A stretch of 64,000 nucleotides of DNA, from contig NW_003101682.1 of the NCBI RefSeq assembly GCF_000003855.2, positions 2,049,148-2,113,147 on the forward strand, given 5' to 3'. Of the stretch, positions 35,444 to 47,547 are shown one piece after another (position 1 is the stretch's first letter; each line of letters opens with the position of its first letter). Both the position numbers and the translations under genes were made by a program. The stretch is from Blastomyces gilchristii SLH14081. Taxonomy: Eukaryota > Ascomycota > Eurotiomycetes > Onygenales > Ajellomycetaceae. The notes beneath the pieces were generated by a model that ran no database searches, was not told the DNA's origin, and saw nothing but the letters and a program-made list of their open reading frames with translations.

Positions 35444-38400
35444 ATGATCACAACCCGGATTGGCCGCCTAAGTGCGCTGGCAAGTGGCTCTCTCTGTCCT
35501 ATTCTGCCAGTCATTTCTGGAGAATCTTCTTCAGAAACAATTTGATCTTCGTTCTCGGTGTCAATTTGGCCTCATTGGATATAGCTAACATGTTCTCTCG
35601 ATAGGCCTCTAAATCCCGCGCCGTAAGTGGCTTGAACGCGGACAGACCTAGCGTCGTCTATCCCACGATCTAGGAACCCATACATGGGCTCCAATTGCTG
35701 ACTTGATTATTCGAACCAGATTTTGGGCGCGCGGAGTATGGCCACCGTCAACGATTCTCCTCTTGACAAAAAGGTCGAGATGTGCAATCATGAGAAGGTG
35801 AGATTCTTTCCCGGGCAAGTTCGCCTCGTGTAGTTTCGGGAGTCCTGGAGCTTGCCTGTCTGTGCCAAATGAAGTAATCCCGTTGCTAACTATACTCTAC
35901 AGGGTAACTACATCAACTACAAGTACGGAACATCTTCACTCTATCTTGCAGGGAGCTCATGTTGTCTTGCGGGAACAATGCGCAAAAGTTCAATCCTCTC
36001 CGGCCGGATTGGCCCAAATAACTTTTGCGGATTTCCCTGATCTGGAAACATGGAGCTGCTAGCTTCCGTGGAACCAGCCGTTTACTAACACACCTTTTGC
36101 TCCTTGCAGGAAAATGGCAGAGAACCTCGACATTGTTCGAAAACGCCTGAACCGCCCATTAACATATGCTGAGAAGATTATGTACTCTCACCTTGACGAC
36201 CCCCATGGACAAGAAATCCAGCGCGGCAAGTCTTACCTAAAACTGCGACCGGACCGTGTTGCCTGTCAGGATGCCACTGCCCAGATGGCTATCTTGCAGT
36301 TCATGTCCGCTGGCATGCCTTCAGTTGCTACCCCTACAACTGTCCACTGCGACCACTTGATTGAAGCTCAGCTTGGTGGCGAGAAGGATCTTGCCAGAGC
36401 TAATGAGATCAACAAGGAGGTCTACGACTTCCTTGCATCTTCTTGCGCAAAGTACAATATTGGATTCTGGAAACCCGGATCCGGTATTATCCATCAAATC
36501 CTTCTGGAAAACTACGCTTTCCCCGGAGGTCTGATGATCGGCACTGACTCCCATACCCCCAACGGTGGTGGTCTTGGTATGGCTGCCATTGGTGTTGGAG
36601 GTGCTGACGCTGTCGATGTTATGGCCGGTCTTCCCTGGGAATTGAAGGCCCCTAATGTTATCGGTGTCAGACTAACCGGTGAATTGTCCGGATGGACCGC
36701 TCCCAAAGGTAAAGTATCACCGCAATCCCCCCCTTTTTTTTGGCTCCACTTGGGGAATTTGCAGCTGACAAGTGTAAATAGATATCATCCTGAAGGTCGC
36801 CGGTATTCTCACTGTCAAAGGCGGCACTGGCGCTATTATCGAGTATCACGGACCAGGCGTTGACTCTCTCTCTTGCACGGGCATGGGCACCATCTGTAAC
36901 ATGGGTGCTGAAATCGGTGCTACCACTTCCGTTTTCCCCTTCAACGACCGCATGTATGATTACTTGAAGGCCACCAAACGCCAGCCTATCGGCGACTTTG
37001 CGAGATCCTATGCTCACAGCCTCCGTGAGGATGAGGGTGCTGAATACGACCAATTGATCGAGATCAACTTGTCTGAACTCGAGCCTCATATCAACGGCCC
37101 CTTCACCCCCGACTTGGCAACCCCTATCTCCAAGTTTAAGGATGCTGTCAAAGAGCACGGCTGGCCCGAAGAACTCAAAGTCGGTTTGATCGGCTCCTGC
37201 ACTAACTCCTCCTATGAGGATATGTCTCGAGCTGCTTCCATCGCGCGGGATGCCCTGGACCATGGTATCAAGGCCAAGTCCCTCTTCACTGTTACTCCCG
37301 GTTCGGAACAGATCCGTGCAACCATTGAGCGTGACGGCCAGCTGCAGACCCTCGAGGAATTCGGCGGTGTTATCCTTGCCAATGCCTGTGGCCCTTGCAT
37401 TGGACAGTGGGACCGTAGGGACGTTAAGAAGGGTGAGGCCAACTCTATTGTCTCGTCCTACAACCGTAACTTCACTGGACGCAATGATGCCAACCCTGCC
37501 ACCCATGCTTTCGTCACTTCCCCGGACCTCGTTGTTGCCATGACCATTGCCGGAACCCTCAACTTCAACCCCTTGACCGATACTCTCAAGGGCAAGGATG
37601 GCAAGGAGTTCAAGCTTAAGGCACCAACTGGTGCTGGTCTCCCATCTCGCGGATATGACCCTGGTCGCGACACATATCAAGCACCACCAAAGGATCGATC
37701 TGCCATTTCCGTCGCTGTTTCCCCTACTAGCGACCGCCTCCAGATCCTGGAAGCGTTCAAGCCATGGAATGGACAGGACGCTGTTGGAATTCCCATTCTG
37801 ATCAAAGCCCAAGGCAAAACCACCACTGACCACATTTCCAGTAAGATATTCCAAGCCTTTTATTCCTGCTCTGTCCCCTCTTTCCCCCATCGACCAACCA
37901 AACTAATCGATTTTCTCGTGTAGTGGCCGGCCCCTGGTTGAAATACCGTGGCCATCTTGACAACATCTCCAACAACATGTTGATTGGTGCTATCAACGCT
38001 GAGAACGGAGAGGCCAACAAGGTCAAGAACTTCAAGACCGGCGAATACGGCCCTGTCCCCGCCACTGCCCGTGACTACAAGGCTCAAGGAATCCCGTGGG
38101 TTGTCATCGGTGACTGGAACTACGGCGAGGGAAGCTCCCGAGAACACGCTGCTCTCGAGCCCAGACATCTTGGAGGCCTCGCCATCATCACCCGAAGCTT
38201 CGCCCGTATTGTAAGTTAAAAGCTCGAACCTAGGTGATGAACGAAAGGAGTTATGTACTGGCCAGTCGTCACTAACATCATATAGCATGAAACCAACTTG
38301 AAGAAGCAGGGTATGCTTCCCCTCACCTTCTCCGACCCAGCCGATTACGACAGGATCAAGCCCGATGACATCGTTGACCTGATGTGCACCGAGCTCGCTG

Positions 38401-38543
38401 TTGGCAAGCCCATGACCCTCCGTGTCCACCCCAAGAACGGCAAGAGCTTCGACGTCTCACTATCCCACACCTTCAACGAGTCCCAGATCGAATGGTTCAA
38501 GGATGGAAGCGCCCTGAACACCATGGCTAAGCATCGTGCTTAG
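35444..38543 (+). CDS. ACO1: Aconitate hydratase, mitochondrial
   Basis: Eight exons: 35444-35479, 35604-35621, 35720-35797, 35903-35922, 36110-36708, 36782-37840, 37924-38210 and 38286-38543 (784 aa). The enzyme interconverts citrate and isocitrate in the TCA cycle and needs a 4Fe-4S cluster. The N-terminus ([20 protein letters not shown]) is a mitochondrial presequence. Cluster cysteines are visible in [13 protein letters not shown] and [11 protein letters not shown], and the swivel-domain active-site loop in [17 protein letters not shown]. Two exons are tiny (18 and 20 bases). The first intron starts GCAAGT, not GT; only this choice gives an open frame and a presequence of the usual length. 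Third codon positions are strongly C-biased, as in highly expressed genes. A 407-codon ORF on the opposite strand is a shadow. Confidence 0.97.
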
Positions 38544-40719
38544 AAAGATAAATCCTTGGCTACATTCATTTCCGACTATTCATAAAAAAATATAAATTGC
38601 AGGGCATTTGAAGAAAAGTTGGGAGTGTAGGTATTTACAGTGTCTTCGTCTCTTGTTTATGTATGAATACGTCTCATATATTTTGCTTTTGCTCTATATA
38701 TAACGCTTGAAAGGAACGGGTAAAATCTTGGGCAGGGAAAGGTTTAGGTAGGGAGTAGTTGGCGTGGAGTATAGGGCGATGGAGTCTTACGAGCCTAGGG
38801 AGAATATATATTTCTATATTCGCGGGAGAAAAGCTGGGAACCTGGGCGAAAACGCTATTGCATTGTGGAGAAGAGGGCAGTAGAGTCATCACCCATCGAC
38901 ATCGCACCACAAACCGCAACACGCTGGATTCAATTTTAATGGGTCTAACCCTGGACGACCTACTCCCCCTCTCACGTTCCTACATCGCAAACGCGTCAAA
39001 TATTTTACATGCACAATGTGTCAGCGCAGGTCTGTCCATCCAGAATCTATCTAAGCCAAACGAAAAGGCTAGGAGGGTTGATCTGAACACATCGCAAATA
39101 TCGGAGTTGGGTCCGCGGTTGGGAACCAAAAAAAGAAACCGTTGAACCTGCCTCCCTATCTTCATATTTTCGTTTTCATGGTTTCTGCGTTTTCCCCTCC
39201 TCTCCTCGCATTTCTTTTTTCAAACCTTTCCTCTTCCCCAACTCTCCCTCCTGTACTGTACCGATCCAAAATTTCGCCAACCTTCACGCGTTTGGGGTTA
39301 TTTTCTTTATGTTTATCCATTTTTTTCACCCCTAGTTTATCTTTATGCACTATTCCTCTACTTGTCTCATTTTGTTTCTCATTGGTTTGTCTCAAGAAAT
39401 GTGATGAAAATTAACTCAAATTTTACTGTTCTTTCTCTTCTTCCTTTTTATCTCTTTCGTTTCTTCTTGTCTATGTTTACCGTGTTTCTCGTTTGTTTCT
39501 TCTTTATATATATATATATACGTAACTACAGTACATATGTTAGTTATATGGATTTCTTCCATTATATATATGTTCTCTCCCATATATAGTTTATGTATTT
39601 GCTTCCTTCCTACGTCCTCTACATTTTCATCGGGAAACAGTCGCAACGTCCATCCACTGTCAAAACATTCAAGATTCTACGAAACAAATGTAAATCGATC
39701 CTTGCACCTGCAGTCATGTCTGAACGTTGGAAAAAAAGGGAATTGCAGGATACAGAAGATCTTTATAAATCCAGGCAGGAAATTTCAAACAACTAAAATC
39801 CTGCGTAAAAAGCCTCGGAAGGAAGGACTGGCGCATGTTTTTTTTGTATGTAATTTTGCTGGGTATGGAGTAGAAAGAAATGCCGAGGTTCTGGGACTTT
39901 TCTACCCATGAACAGACCGCGCAATAATATTTTATGGCTTTTCTCTACTTTTCATACTGATACATACCGTTAAGACTAAGTATTCAACAGATATTTAGAG
40001 GACGAGCTGAGATTTACGAAAACTATCCCTATATGCTAGGCAGGTAAATGGAGTGAGAGGTTTGTATGTATTATTGCACATGTATTCTTAATGTCCTCAA
40101 GTTCTGTGTAATGTATTGATGTATAATCTGGTAATTACATACAGTTCTCTCGCTGTCCGGCTATCATCCTCCCAGGTATCGATCTCTATCAAAGCGGGAC
40201 TCTTGAATTCTTTTCCTTCTCTCCTCTTCTCCTTTTCTCTCTCAATCATATATTCCATTTTCTTCAGTTATTGATTTATCATTATCCTCCTCACTTAAGG
40301 CAGACTACAATCATTCTCCCAACCCTTCTTTTTCGGTCTTTCTATCCTATCACATGGAGCTTTTAAAAAAAAATTGGTGTGAAAAGGAATAACCGAAGCA
40401 CCCCCCTCTCGATACTATAAATTGCTCGTCAAACCCATTTATTTCGGATTTTTTATTCGGATAAACATTTTACATACACACAGAGATCGCCCAATATCTT
40501 CTGTCCGGAATTACAAAACTGAAGATTTAACCGTTTGGAGCTTGTTAGCCGGTACTCACTTTCAGGGAAAATCCCAGGCGGGGTGTAAAAGTACCCATGA
40601 AATCTACTTAGCAGGAAAAATAAACTATTTATCACTTCCTACATATTGCTGGTTCTCAGGAATTGAAATCGAGCGAATAAGGATTTTTTAAAGCGAAGGG
40701 TGAAAAATAGTGCAGAAAA
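38544..40719. other. Spacer of about 2.2 kb, T-rich
   Basis: Aconitase 3' flank followed by a T/C-rich region (39160-39600) with a (TA)n stretch at about 39506-39521. ORFs here are artefacts of low complexity. The ORF at 38759-39145 has no recognised domain. No gene is supported. Confidence 0.5.
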
Positions 40720-41936
40720 ATGGCTGCGCAGCTATTTCCATTGCCCGAGGTGGAAAGATTGAGCGCATCGGTGATCAGGCTGCTGGCGGGGAATCCTGGG
40801 AAGGTATGTATATACAGTACAGATATCTTGTTGCGATTTTGCTAACCCCCGCTCTAACTCTAGTACACACTACAAGGTAAACGAAGCCTTTGATATCTCA
40901 AAATTTAAACCCGACGGGGAGGAAGAACCGTCTTTTTCGGCTCCTGAATGCTGACATGTATCCGCGCGCCCAATTGCGCCAAAAATACCATATAAAGGCA
41001 CAAACACATACCTTGTCGGCCGGGGAGCCCGACGTCTCTTAATAGATACAGGCGAAGGCCGACCGAGCTGGTCCGCCGCGCTCAAAGCGCTCCTGGCAGC
41101 TGAAAAGGCCACCGTGGAGAAAGCACTGCTGACACACTGGCACCGCGACCATGTTGGTGGCGTCGGGGATTTACTGAAGATGTGCCCAGGGGTGCAGGTG
41201 TATAAGCATGATGGGGACAAGGGCCAGTTGGCTATTGAGGATGGGCAGGTTTTCAAGGTGCAAGGAGCTACGCTGAGAGCTGTACATACGCCCGGCCATA
41301 CGGAGGATCATATGGCGTTTGTGCTGGAGGAGGAGAATGCGTTGTTTACGGGTGATAGTAAGTAGTATTTCATTTTTTTGCTGATAATTATGAGGGGTTT
41401 TTTTGGTTGCTCTATCTACTGTACATGTACAACCCCTGGTATCTTTTTCGTTTTTTCTTTTCTTCACTCTGCGGCATATCTGATGTTTATCTATTTCAGA
41501 TGTGCTTGGCCACGGAACAGCGGTTTTCGAAGACCTTGTCGTTTATATCTCTACGCTGGAAAGGATGCGCAAGCTTGGTGCGGGCAGAGGCTATCCTGGA
41601 CATGGAGCCGTAATCGAAGACTGTGGAGCTAAGATTACGGAATACATTGACCACCGGCGTCAAAGGGAGGAGGAAGTATTTCAAGTGTTGAAGTTCGGAG
41701 GTACGGACAGCAGCAAGGTGGGGACAGCGGCTGTAGCAACAACGCAAGGAAAACCTCGAGCATTGTCACCGATCGACTTGGTTGCGGTTATTTATCCCGA
41801 TCTCGCGGAAGAGCTGCGTTTGTCGGCTTCGCATGGTGTAATCCAGGTACTACTGAAGCTGGAGCGTGAGGGCAAGGTAATGCAAGAGGGAGACTCGGGG
41901 AGATGGATGGTTGGGGGTGGGAAGCCGGCATTATGA
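40720..41936 (+). CDS. Metallo-beta-lactamase family hydrolase, LACTB2-like
   Basis: Four exons: 40720-40803, 40864-40876 (13 bases), 40998-41357 and 41500-41936 (297 aa). The MBL fold shows GTNTYLVG, then LLIDTGEG, the metal motif THWHRDHVGG (HxHxDH), VHTPGHTEDH, the metal-bridging Asp in FTGD and the distal PGHG. A C-terminal winged-helix-like domain (SPIDLVAVIYPDL... GVIQVLLKLEREGKV) is typical of LACTB2, a mitochondrial endoribonuclease in animals, and of related fungal proteins. Similar MBL enzymes also act as ACP thioesterases beside fungal non-reducing PKS genes. There is no PKS in this window, so the housekeeping-type assignment is preferred. No clear presequence is seen (MAAQLFPLPEVERLSASVIR). 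Confidence 0.9.
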
Positions 41937-43005
41937 TTTCTTGCTCCTTCTAATTGATTTTAAATTCCCTTTGTCATTGTATATATTATATGCCTTATAC
42001 GTGTACATTTTATTTTGCCTCGAATTGCGTCATTGAATTCGATGTTAATATAGAGAGAGATACATGTTGATATACCGACGATATAGTTGCAGACGTTTTC
42101 ACCACAGCTCAACCTGCCTCATCTAGGAGCGTTTCACAATGAAGATTCCTATGAGGGAGATGTACGAGAAGATTCCTGCACGAATTTGCTCTAATAATAC
42201 ATATCAATAATAGATTCCCGGCTGTGGAAGCATCGAGAAACACCTACCTCGATACATGGTGCATTTAAGCTTCGAGTTAGTTAGGGTTTGCCGTCGATGT
42301 GAGGCTGCCCGGGCTCGGCAACGACGTCAAGATCCTGGCCAGCCCCAAACAGCGCCGACAATGGCCAACATCCAACATCCAACATTGCGTCCGGGCTGCT
42401 GCCAACCCATGGAACCTGTCTCCCTGCTGCGCCCTGGATTCTGCTGTCAATCTTCTGCCCGTTTAGCTTAGGTCCATGACGGGAAAAAGGGTGTGCCGGG
42501 CTTCTTTCTCTCATCGCATTTCGTGCTCTCCACATCCATGAAGTCAACTCCCGACTGATTCCTCTCGCGCCGTCCCTGTCAATGCTCCTTCATTGAGCTC
42601 CAATTAAACAGCTCCGTATTATTTCTACCTGTGCTTCTTCTCTGCTGCCAAGGAAGTGGCGCCAAATCAGCGTTGTCCTAATAATTCCTGTATAGGCTCT
42701 CCCCCTGTATGGCGGTTGGTACGTAAACGTGGGGAACTTTTTTTTCTTATTCCTGGATCTGGTGTCAAGAGGCGAAAACCTCACATCCTCTGTATCGATT
42801 ATTGTCTTGTACCTTCATAATCAAACACGGATTCTTCTTTTGCGATTGCTCTATAACTAACTTGTTAGGTTTTTGAAAATTAAATCTCCAGCTTGCGGTG
42901 TTGATTCCGATATTTGCCCCGCCACAGTTCCATCCCACCTACGAAACCAAATCATAACTGTTCACGAACTCATATTATTCTTATCCTAATTGCAAATTTT
43001 GCACC
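41937..43005. promoter_or_regulatory. Spacer with trehalose synthase promoter
   Basis: About 1.07 kb between two plus-strand genes. A CCCCT pentamer at 42702-42706 matches the stress-response element core that controls TPS1 in yeast; a single copy is weak evidence. No gene is supported; two short ORFs near 42256-42547 overlap on opposite strands. Confidence 0.4.
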
Positions 43006-44903
43006 ATGACATCTCTGGAAAACCCCCTCAAGGAGGATGCCAGATTGCTCCTGGTCTCCAACCGTTTACCCATCACAATAAAACGATCAGACGACGGTAA
43101 ATATGAGTTTTCCATGTCGTCGGGCGGTCTTGTCAGCGGACTAAGCGGCTTATCAAAATCAACGACATTCCAATGGTACGGGTGGCCTGGCCTGGAAGTG
43201 CCAGAGGATGAAATTCACTTAGTGAAAAAGAGATTGTCCGACGAATATGATGCGGTTCCTGTGCTGATTGATGATGAGTTGGCGGATAGACATTATAACG
43301 GCTTTTCAAGTAAGGGTGTTTCCTTATCCTTATGTTCAATACCTTTCTGTTCCTTCTACGATCTCGAACTACCCTAGCCTTAAATGATGTCATAAGCTGA
43401 TTTGATTTCTCTGAAATTGTGCACCAGATTCGATACTTTGGCCTCTTTTCCACTACCACCCTGGCGAAATAACGTTTGACGAGTCTGCATGGTATGCCTA
43501 TCGAGATGCAAACCGTCTTTTCGCTAAGGCTATTGCGAAAGATGTGAAGGATGGTGACCTTGTATGGGTCCACGACTACCATTTAATGCTATTGCCAGCA
43601 ATGTTACGGGAAGAAATCGGAACGTCGAAAAAGAATGTGAAGATCGGATTTTTCCTACACACGCCTTTCCCCAGCAGTGAGATATATCGGATCTTGCCCG
43701 TCCGGAATGAATTATTACTAGGAGTGCTGCACTGCGATTTGATTGGATTCCATACTTATGACTACGCACGACACTTCTTAAGTAGCTGTTCGAGAATACT
43801 GTAGGGAACTCCCCAACAGCCTTTGTATCATGACAATGAGTTTACGCTAACACTTGAGAAATAGTGGCCTATCGACGACGCCAAACGGTGTCGAATTTCA
43901 AGGCAAACTCATCGCAGTGGGGGCATTCCCTATAGGTATTGACCCGGAGAAATTCACTGAAGGCCTTAAAAAGGAGAAGGTACAGAAACGGATAGCTGCC
44001 CTCGAGCAAAAATTCCAAGGAGTCAAGTTGATGGTCGGGGTGGATAGGTTGGACTATATCAAGGGCGTTCCGCAAAAATTGCATGCTCTCGAAGTCTTCC
44101 TAACAGACCACCCTGAGTGGATTGGAAAAGTGGTTCTTGTCCAGGTTGCTGTTCCCAGCAGACAAGACGTGGAGGAATACCAGAACTTAAGAGCCGTTGT
44201 CAACGAGCTCGTTGGGAGAATAAATGGCAAATTCGGTATGTCCGTCCTCTCTGTATTTGGGTCAAATTAAACCTAGGATACATCAAATTCTAACAATCGA
44301 TCAAGGCACTGTGGAATTCATGCCAATCCATTTTATGCACAAGTCAGTTAACTTCGACGAACTAATTGCGCTCTACGCCGTTTCGGACGTCTGTGTCGTC
44401 TCGTCAACAAGAGATGGAATGAATCTTGTTTCATACGAATACATAGCAACCCAAAAGAAACGCCATGGATGCCTAGTCTTATCGGAATTTGCCGGCGCCG
44501 CGCAGAGTCTTAACGGCAGCATCATCGTCAATCCATGGAATACTGAAGAGCTTGCCAGTGCCTTTCAGGAAGCTGTGACGATGAGTGATGAACAGAGGGC
44601 TCTCAACTTCTCCAAGCTTGATAAATACGTTTCGAAATACACAAGGTTCGCTCTCTGATTGCCCCCTAATATTTCTCCCGACGGGGAATATTTTATAGTG
44701 GATTGACCATCTGTTGCTAACACAATAATAATAGTGCGTTCTGGGGACAATCCTTCGTCTCGGAGCTTACAAGAATTTCAGAGCACGGGGAGAAGAAGCT
44801 CCGACTGAGAAGCTCTTCAAAGGTTCCTGAGGAGGTGCCTAACAAGGCCGCGGTAACTCCCATGCCCAGTGGCGATGGCCCGAAAACTGAAAATAAACAA
44901 TAA
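43006..44903 (+). CDS. TPS1: Alpha,alpha-trehalose-phosphate synthase (UDP-forming)
   Basis: Five exons: 43006-43309, 43428-43800, 43865-44235, 44306-44645 and 44735-44903 (518 aa, standard length for fungal Tps1). This GT20, GT-B-fold enzyme makes trehalose-6-phosphate from UDP-glucose and glucose-6-phosphate in the cytosol. Landmarks are LLLVSNRLPITIKR, SGGLVSGLSGL, GWPGLEVPEDE, WPLFHYHPGEI, VWVHDYHLMLLPAMLR, GFFLHTPFPSSEIYR, GVDRLDYIKGVPQKL, STRDGMNLVSYEYIA and LVLSEFAGAAQSLNGS. There is no trehalose-phosphatase domain, so it is the synthase subunit only. The donor of intron 4 (GTTCGC) is poor, but phase and the conserved Y-T-S-A-F-W-G junction fix it. Trehalose supports stress and heat tolerance in fungi. 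Confidence 0.97.
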
Positions 44904-45866
44904 AGAGCTATGAGGGTAACCGCGAAAAAGTCCCTTTTCAAGAACAGAATATGAATAATTACGAGTTTTAATACACTTTCATAAGCGTCACAATGGCATT
45001 ACCAGGGAGTGCAACCTATATTTCAAGCTGAAGATGGGGGTGGACATGGACTTGGTCGTTTTCTATCTATAGCATTTATTTCACTTCTACTTTGGCTGGT
45101 TGGGTTTTATTTACAGGAGCTAAGGTTGTTTGTCCCCCACAACTTTCGTTCCATCCCTTTTTCTTTTTTGTTCTCTACTGCTTTACTTTTTGATGCTTCT
45201 ATTTAAAAAAGCTTTCCCCTCCTTTCCCAATCTATTTCTTACCGCGAAAGCCCTTCATCATTATCTGCCGTTCAGAGTAATGATACAGCACGTTGTCATT
45301 CAAGCCAGTCTTTTCTTGTACATACATAAAGCATACTTATTCCTGTATATTTATACGTCAAACGCAAACATATAGCAAGGTTTACCAATTGTTTGAACAT
45401 TCATCATACGCAGTCAACATGGTTGCTCTTTGGTGAAGAATTTGGTGGACGCCCCCGGCTTGCAAACATGATAAACTCACGTGACCTTAAACTTCTCACC
45501 AAAAATCTGTGTTCAACGACCTTCACGACAGCGACGATAGCAACATTCTTGGTATAGGAACGTGAGGAGGGTCATATTCCCCAAATTGCGCGTCCATTAC
45601 CGGATTATTCAGAACCTCTTTACGGGATTTCCGGCGAATCCTGCTCAATTGGACCCCTGCAAATCCAATCCGAAACCACCAATCGAGGCGTCCTTCCTTG
45701 ACGGATCACAAATTTCAACTCCAGATTACCGCCAGTAATATAAATCTGAGAATCCAATTGATGCGCTCCTTACCTACTCTGGACTGAGAGCTGCATCGCA
45801 AAAAAAAGGAAAGAAAAGGGAAACACCCGCGGCGATAAGTCCTGGGATCCACTCAGAAACGCAACA
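44904..45866. other. Spacer between TPS1 and the mitoribosomal gene
   Basis: About 960 bases on the downstream side of TPS1 and upstream of the uS17m gene. T-rich in the first half; no gene, tRNA or clear repeat seen. Confidence 0.5.
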
Positions 45867-46598
45867 ATGACTCCAAAAACGATCCTCCTCCGCGCTTCAG
45901 CGCGGCCATCCATTCTCATCCCAAGCAGTCGCGCCGCTGCTCCCCATCCCGCCACCTGCTTATCCGCTCTACTCTCCGCCATGCAATTGCGGCCTAACAG
46001 CCGTCAAATCGCCCGCCGGCCCCTCACCACGTCCACACAATCCACGCAACCGACAGCGCAATCATCGTCATCAGCAGCCTCCTCAACAACGCCACCACCA
46101 TCACCTCCATCCTCCTCCTCATCAACACCACCACCAGAATCACAACCAACAACAAACCCAACAACGCCCAGCGCCCGGCGCACCCGCCACACCCTAAAAT
46201 TCGGCACCGTCCTCACCGCCGGCCGCATGGATAAAACCGTCCGCGTCCTGCACAAGCACACAGCCTACCACAAGCGGCTACACAAATCCTACCCAGCCAG
46301 CACCATCTATCTCGTGCACGACCCGTGCAACTCGCTGCGCCAGGGAGACGTGATTGAGTTCTCGAGCGGGTGGCGCACGAGCAAGAATGTACGCCATGTT
46401 GTGGAGCGGATCGTGGCGCCCTTTGGGGAGCCGGTGGAACAGAGGCCGCAGGTGCTTAGTTGGGCGGAGCGGGAGGCGTTGAAGGCGGAGAGGGAGGAGA
46501 AGGCGGGGAAGGTTATGAGGGTTGGGAGGGTGAAGAGGTTGGTTGCGGAGAGGTTGGAGATTGAGAAGAGGAGGGCGGAGGAGAAGGAGGTGGTGTAG
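45867..46598 (+). CDS. MRPS17: Mitochondrial small ribosomal subunit protein uS17m
   Basis: A single exon of 243 aa. Residues 1-40 are Arg/Ser/Ala-rich with no acidic residue, as in a mitochondrial presequence. Residues ~50-100 form a Ser/Thr/Pro/Gln low-complexity spacer. The S17 OB-fold follows: FGTVLTAGRMDKTVRVLHKH, then HKRLHKSYPASTIYLVHDP, NSLRQGDVIEFSSGWRTSKN and VRHVVERIVAPFG. The last 60 residues are a charged Arg/Glu/Lys helix. The core protein binds 16S-like rRNA in the mitochondrial small subunit. The low-complexity insert is longer than in yeast Mrps17, whose own extension is C-terminal. The reading frame is very GC-rich compared with its flanks. Confidence 0.92.
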   Translation: MTPKTILLRASARPSILIPSSRAAAPHPATCLSALLSAMQLRPNSRQIARRPLTTSTQSTQPTAQSSSSAASSTTPPPSPPSSSSSTPPPESQPTTNPTTPSARRTRHTLKFGTVLTAGRMDKTVRVLHKHTAYHKRLHKSYPASTIYLVHDPCNSLRQGDVIEFSSGWRTSKNVRHVVERIVAPFGEPVEQRPQVLSWAEREALKAEREEKAGKVMRVGRVKRLVAERLEIEKRRAEEKEVV

Positions 46599-47547
46599 CG
46601 CGTGGTGGGTGTTGAAGAGGCCCAGGTCGGGGAGGGTCTTGGTGCGAGATGTATGACCCTTTTTGTTGGTTGTTTGGGCTGGGATATTAATGATTAAAGG
46701 AAGAACGGATGGATGCCATTAGGAAAGATGGTGAGGATCCGGTGCTCGTATGTATGTATAAGCTGCATCAGACAGTTTTCTTTTTCTTTTTCTCTTGCCA
46801 TACTTCTTTTATTTTTGAACCTGTACAGTACAATTCAGCTAGAACCCAAATTATAGTGTTTGAGAGACCAATATTGTCCCTTTCCCGCGTAATTAATTAT
46901 ATATACACTTTGCTATATACATAGATGATTTTCTTTTTCCTCCTTTCTCTTCATCCATATATTGTGTAGCTTCCGCCAGCTGAAAGCTATCCAGGATTCG
47001 TGAGCGGAACCAATGCCCATATTAGAATGATAAAATAAAAAGGCCTGAAGCAACCCCATCTCCAAGTCCAGGAAGGCATCCCACAACCGCAAGATCATGA
47101 TGAAAGAACAAAACCAATGCCATTTATCTCTCCCATATATATACATATATATATATATCGCAAAGAACAGCAGAGCCGTACCTAGAATGCAGAGCCGTGT
47201 ACAGACAGATAACATGCTGAAAAAGGATGGTAATACAAAACAGGAAGAAAAGAAATAAAATATAATATCCAACGCCAAAGGGCCCATCGGATCACAGAAG
47301 CATAAGCGCCGTTAAACAAGGGGGAAAAAAGCTCACTAGGTATCAGACCCAGATAACCAAACCAAAAAAGATAATGAGTAAATGTCAGATGAACCCTCCC
47401 CGCGCGCGATTGGGGAGATAAAAAACGAAGAAAGAATCAAAACCAAACCCAGCAAGCTGCATCCTCCTCCCATGATGAGTTATATAATACAACCACACAC
47501 ACGGACCGAGGGACCAGGCAAAAGCAAGGCCACTCGATCCTAATCCG
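46599..47547. other. Convergent spacer (uS17m / AAA ATPase)
   Basis: About 950 bases with T-rich and AT-repeat sequence, including an (AT)n stretch at about 47134-47158. No gene is supported. Confidence 0.5.

Noticed and set aside
36667..37890. A 407-codon ORF on the minus strand inside aconitase
   Set aside because: It is the exact antisense of a C-ending-codon-biased exon, which removes stop codons on the other strand. No domain and no splice context; treated as a shadow.
39160..39600. ORFs in the T-rich stretch after aconitase
   Set aside because: Low-complexity Phe/Ser/Leu translations on one strand and Lys/Glu on the other; no evidence for a gene.
40720..41936. MBL gene as part of a polyketide cluster (ACP thioesterase)
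   Set aside because: No polyketide synthase, P450, transcription factor or oxidoreductase cluster nearby; neighbours are aconitase and TPS1.
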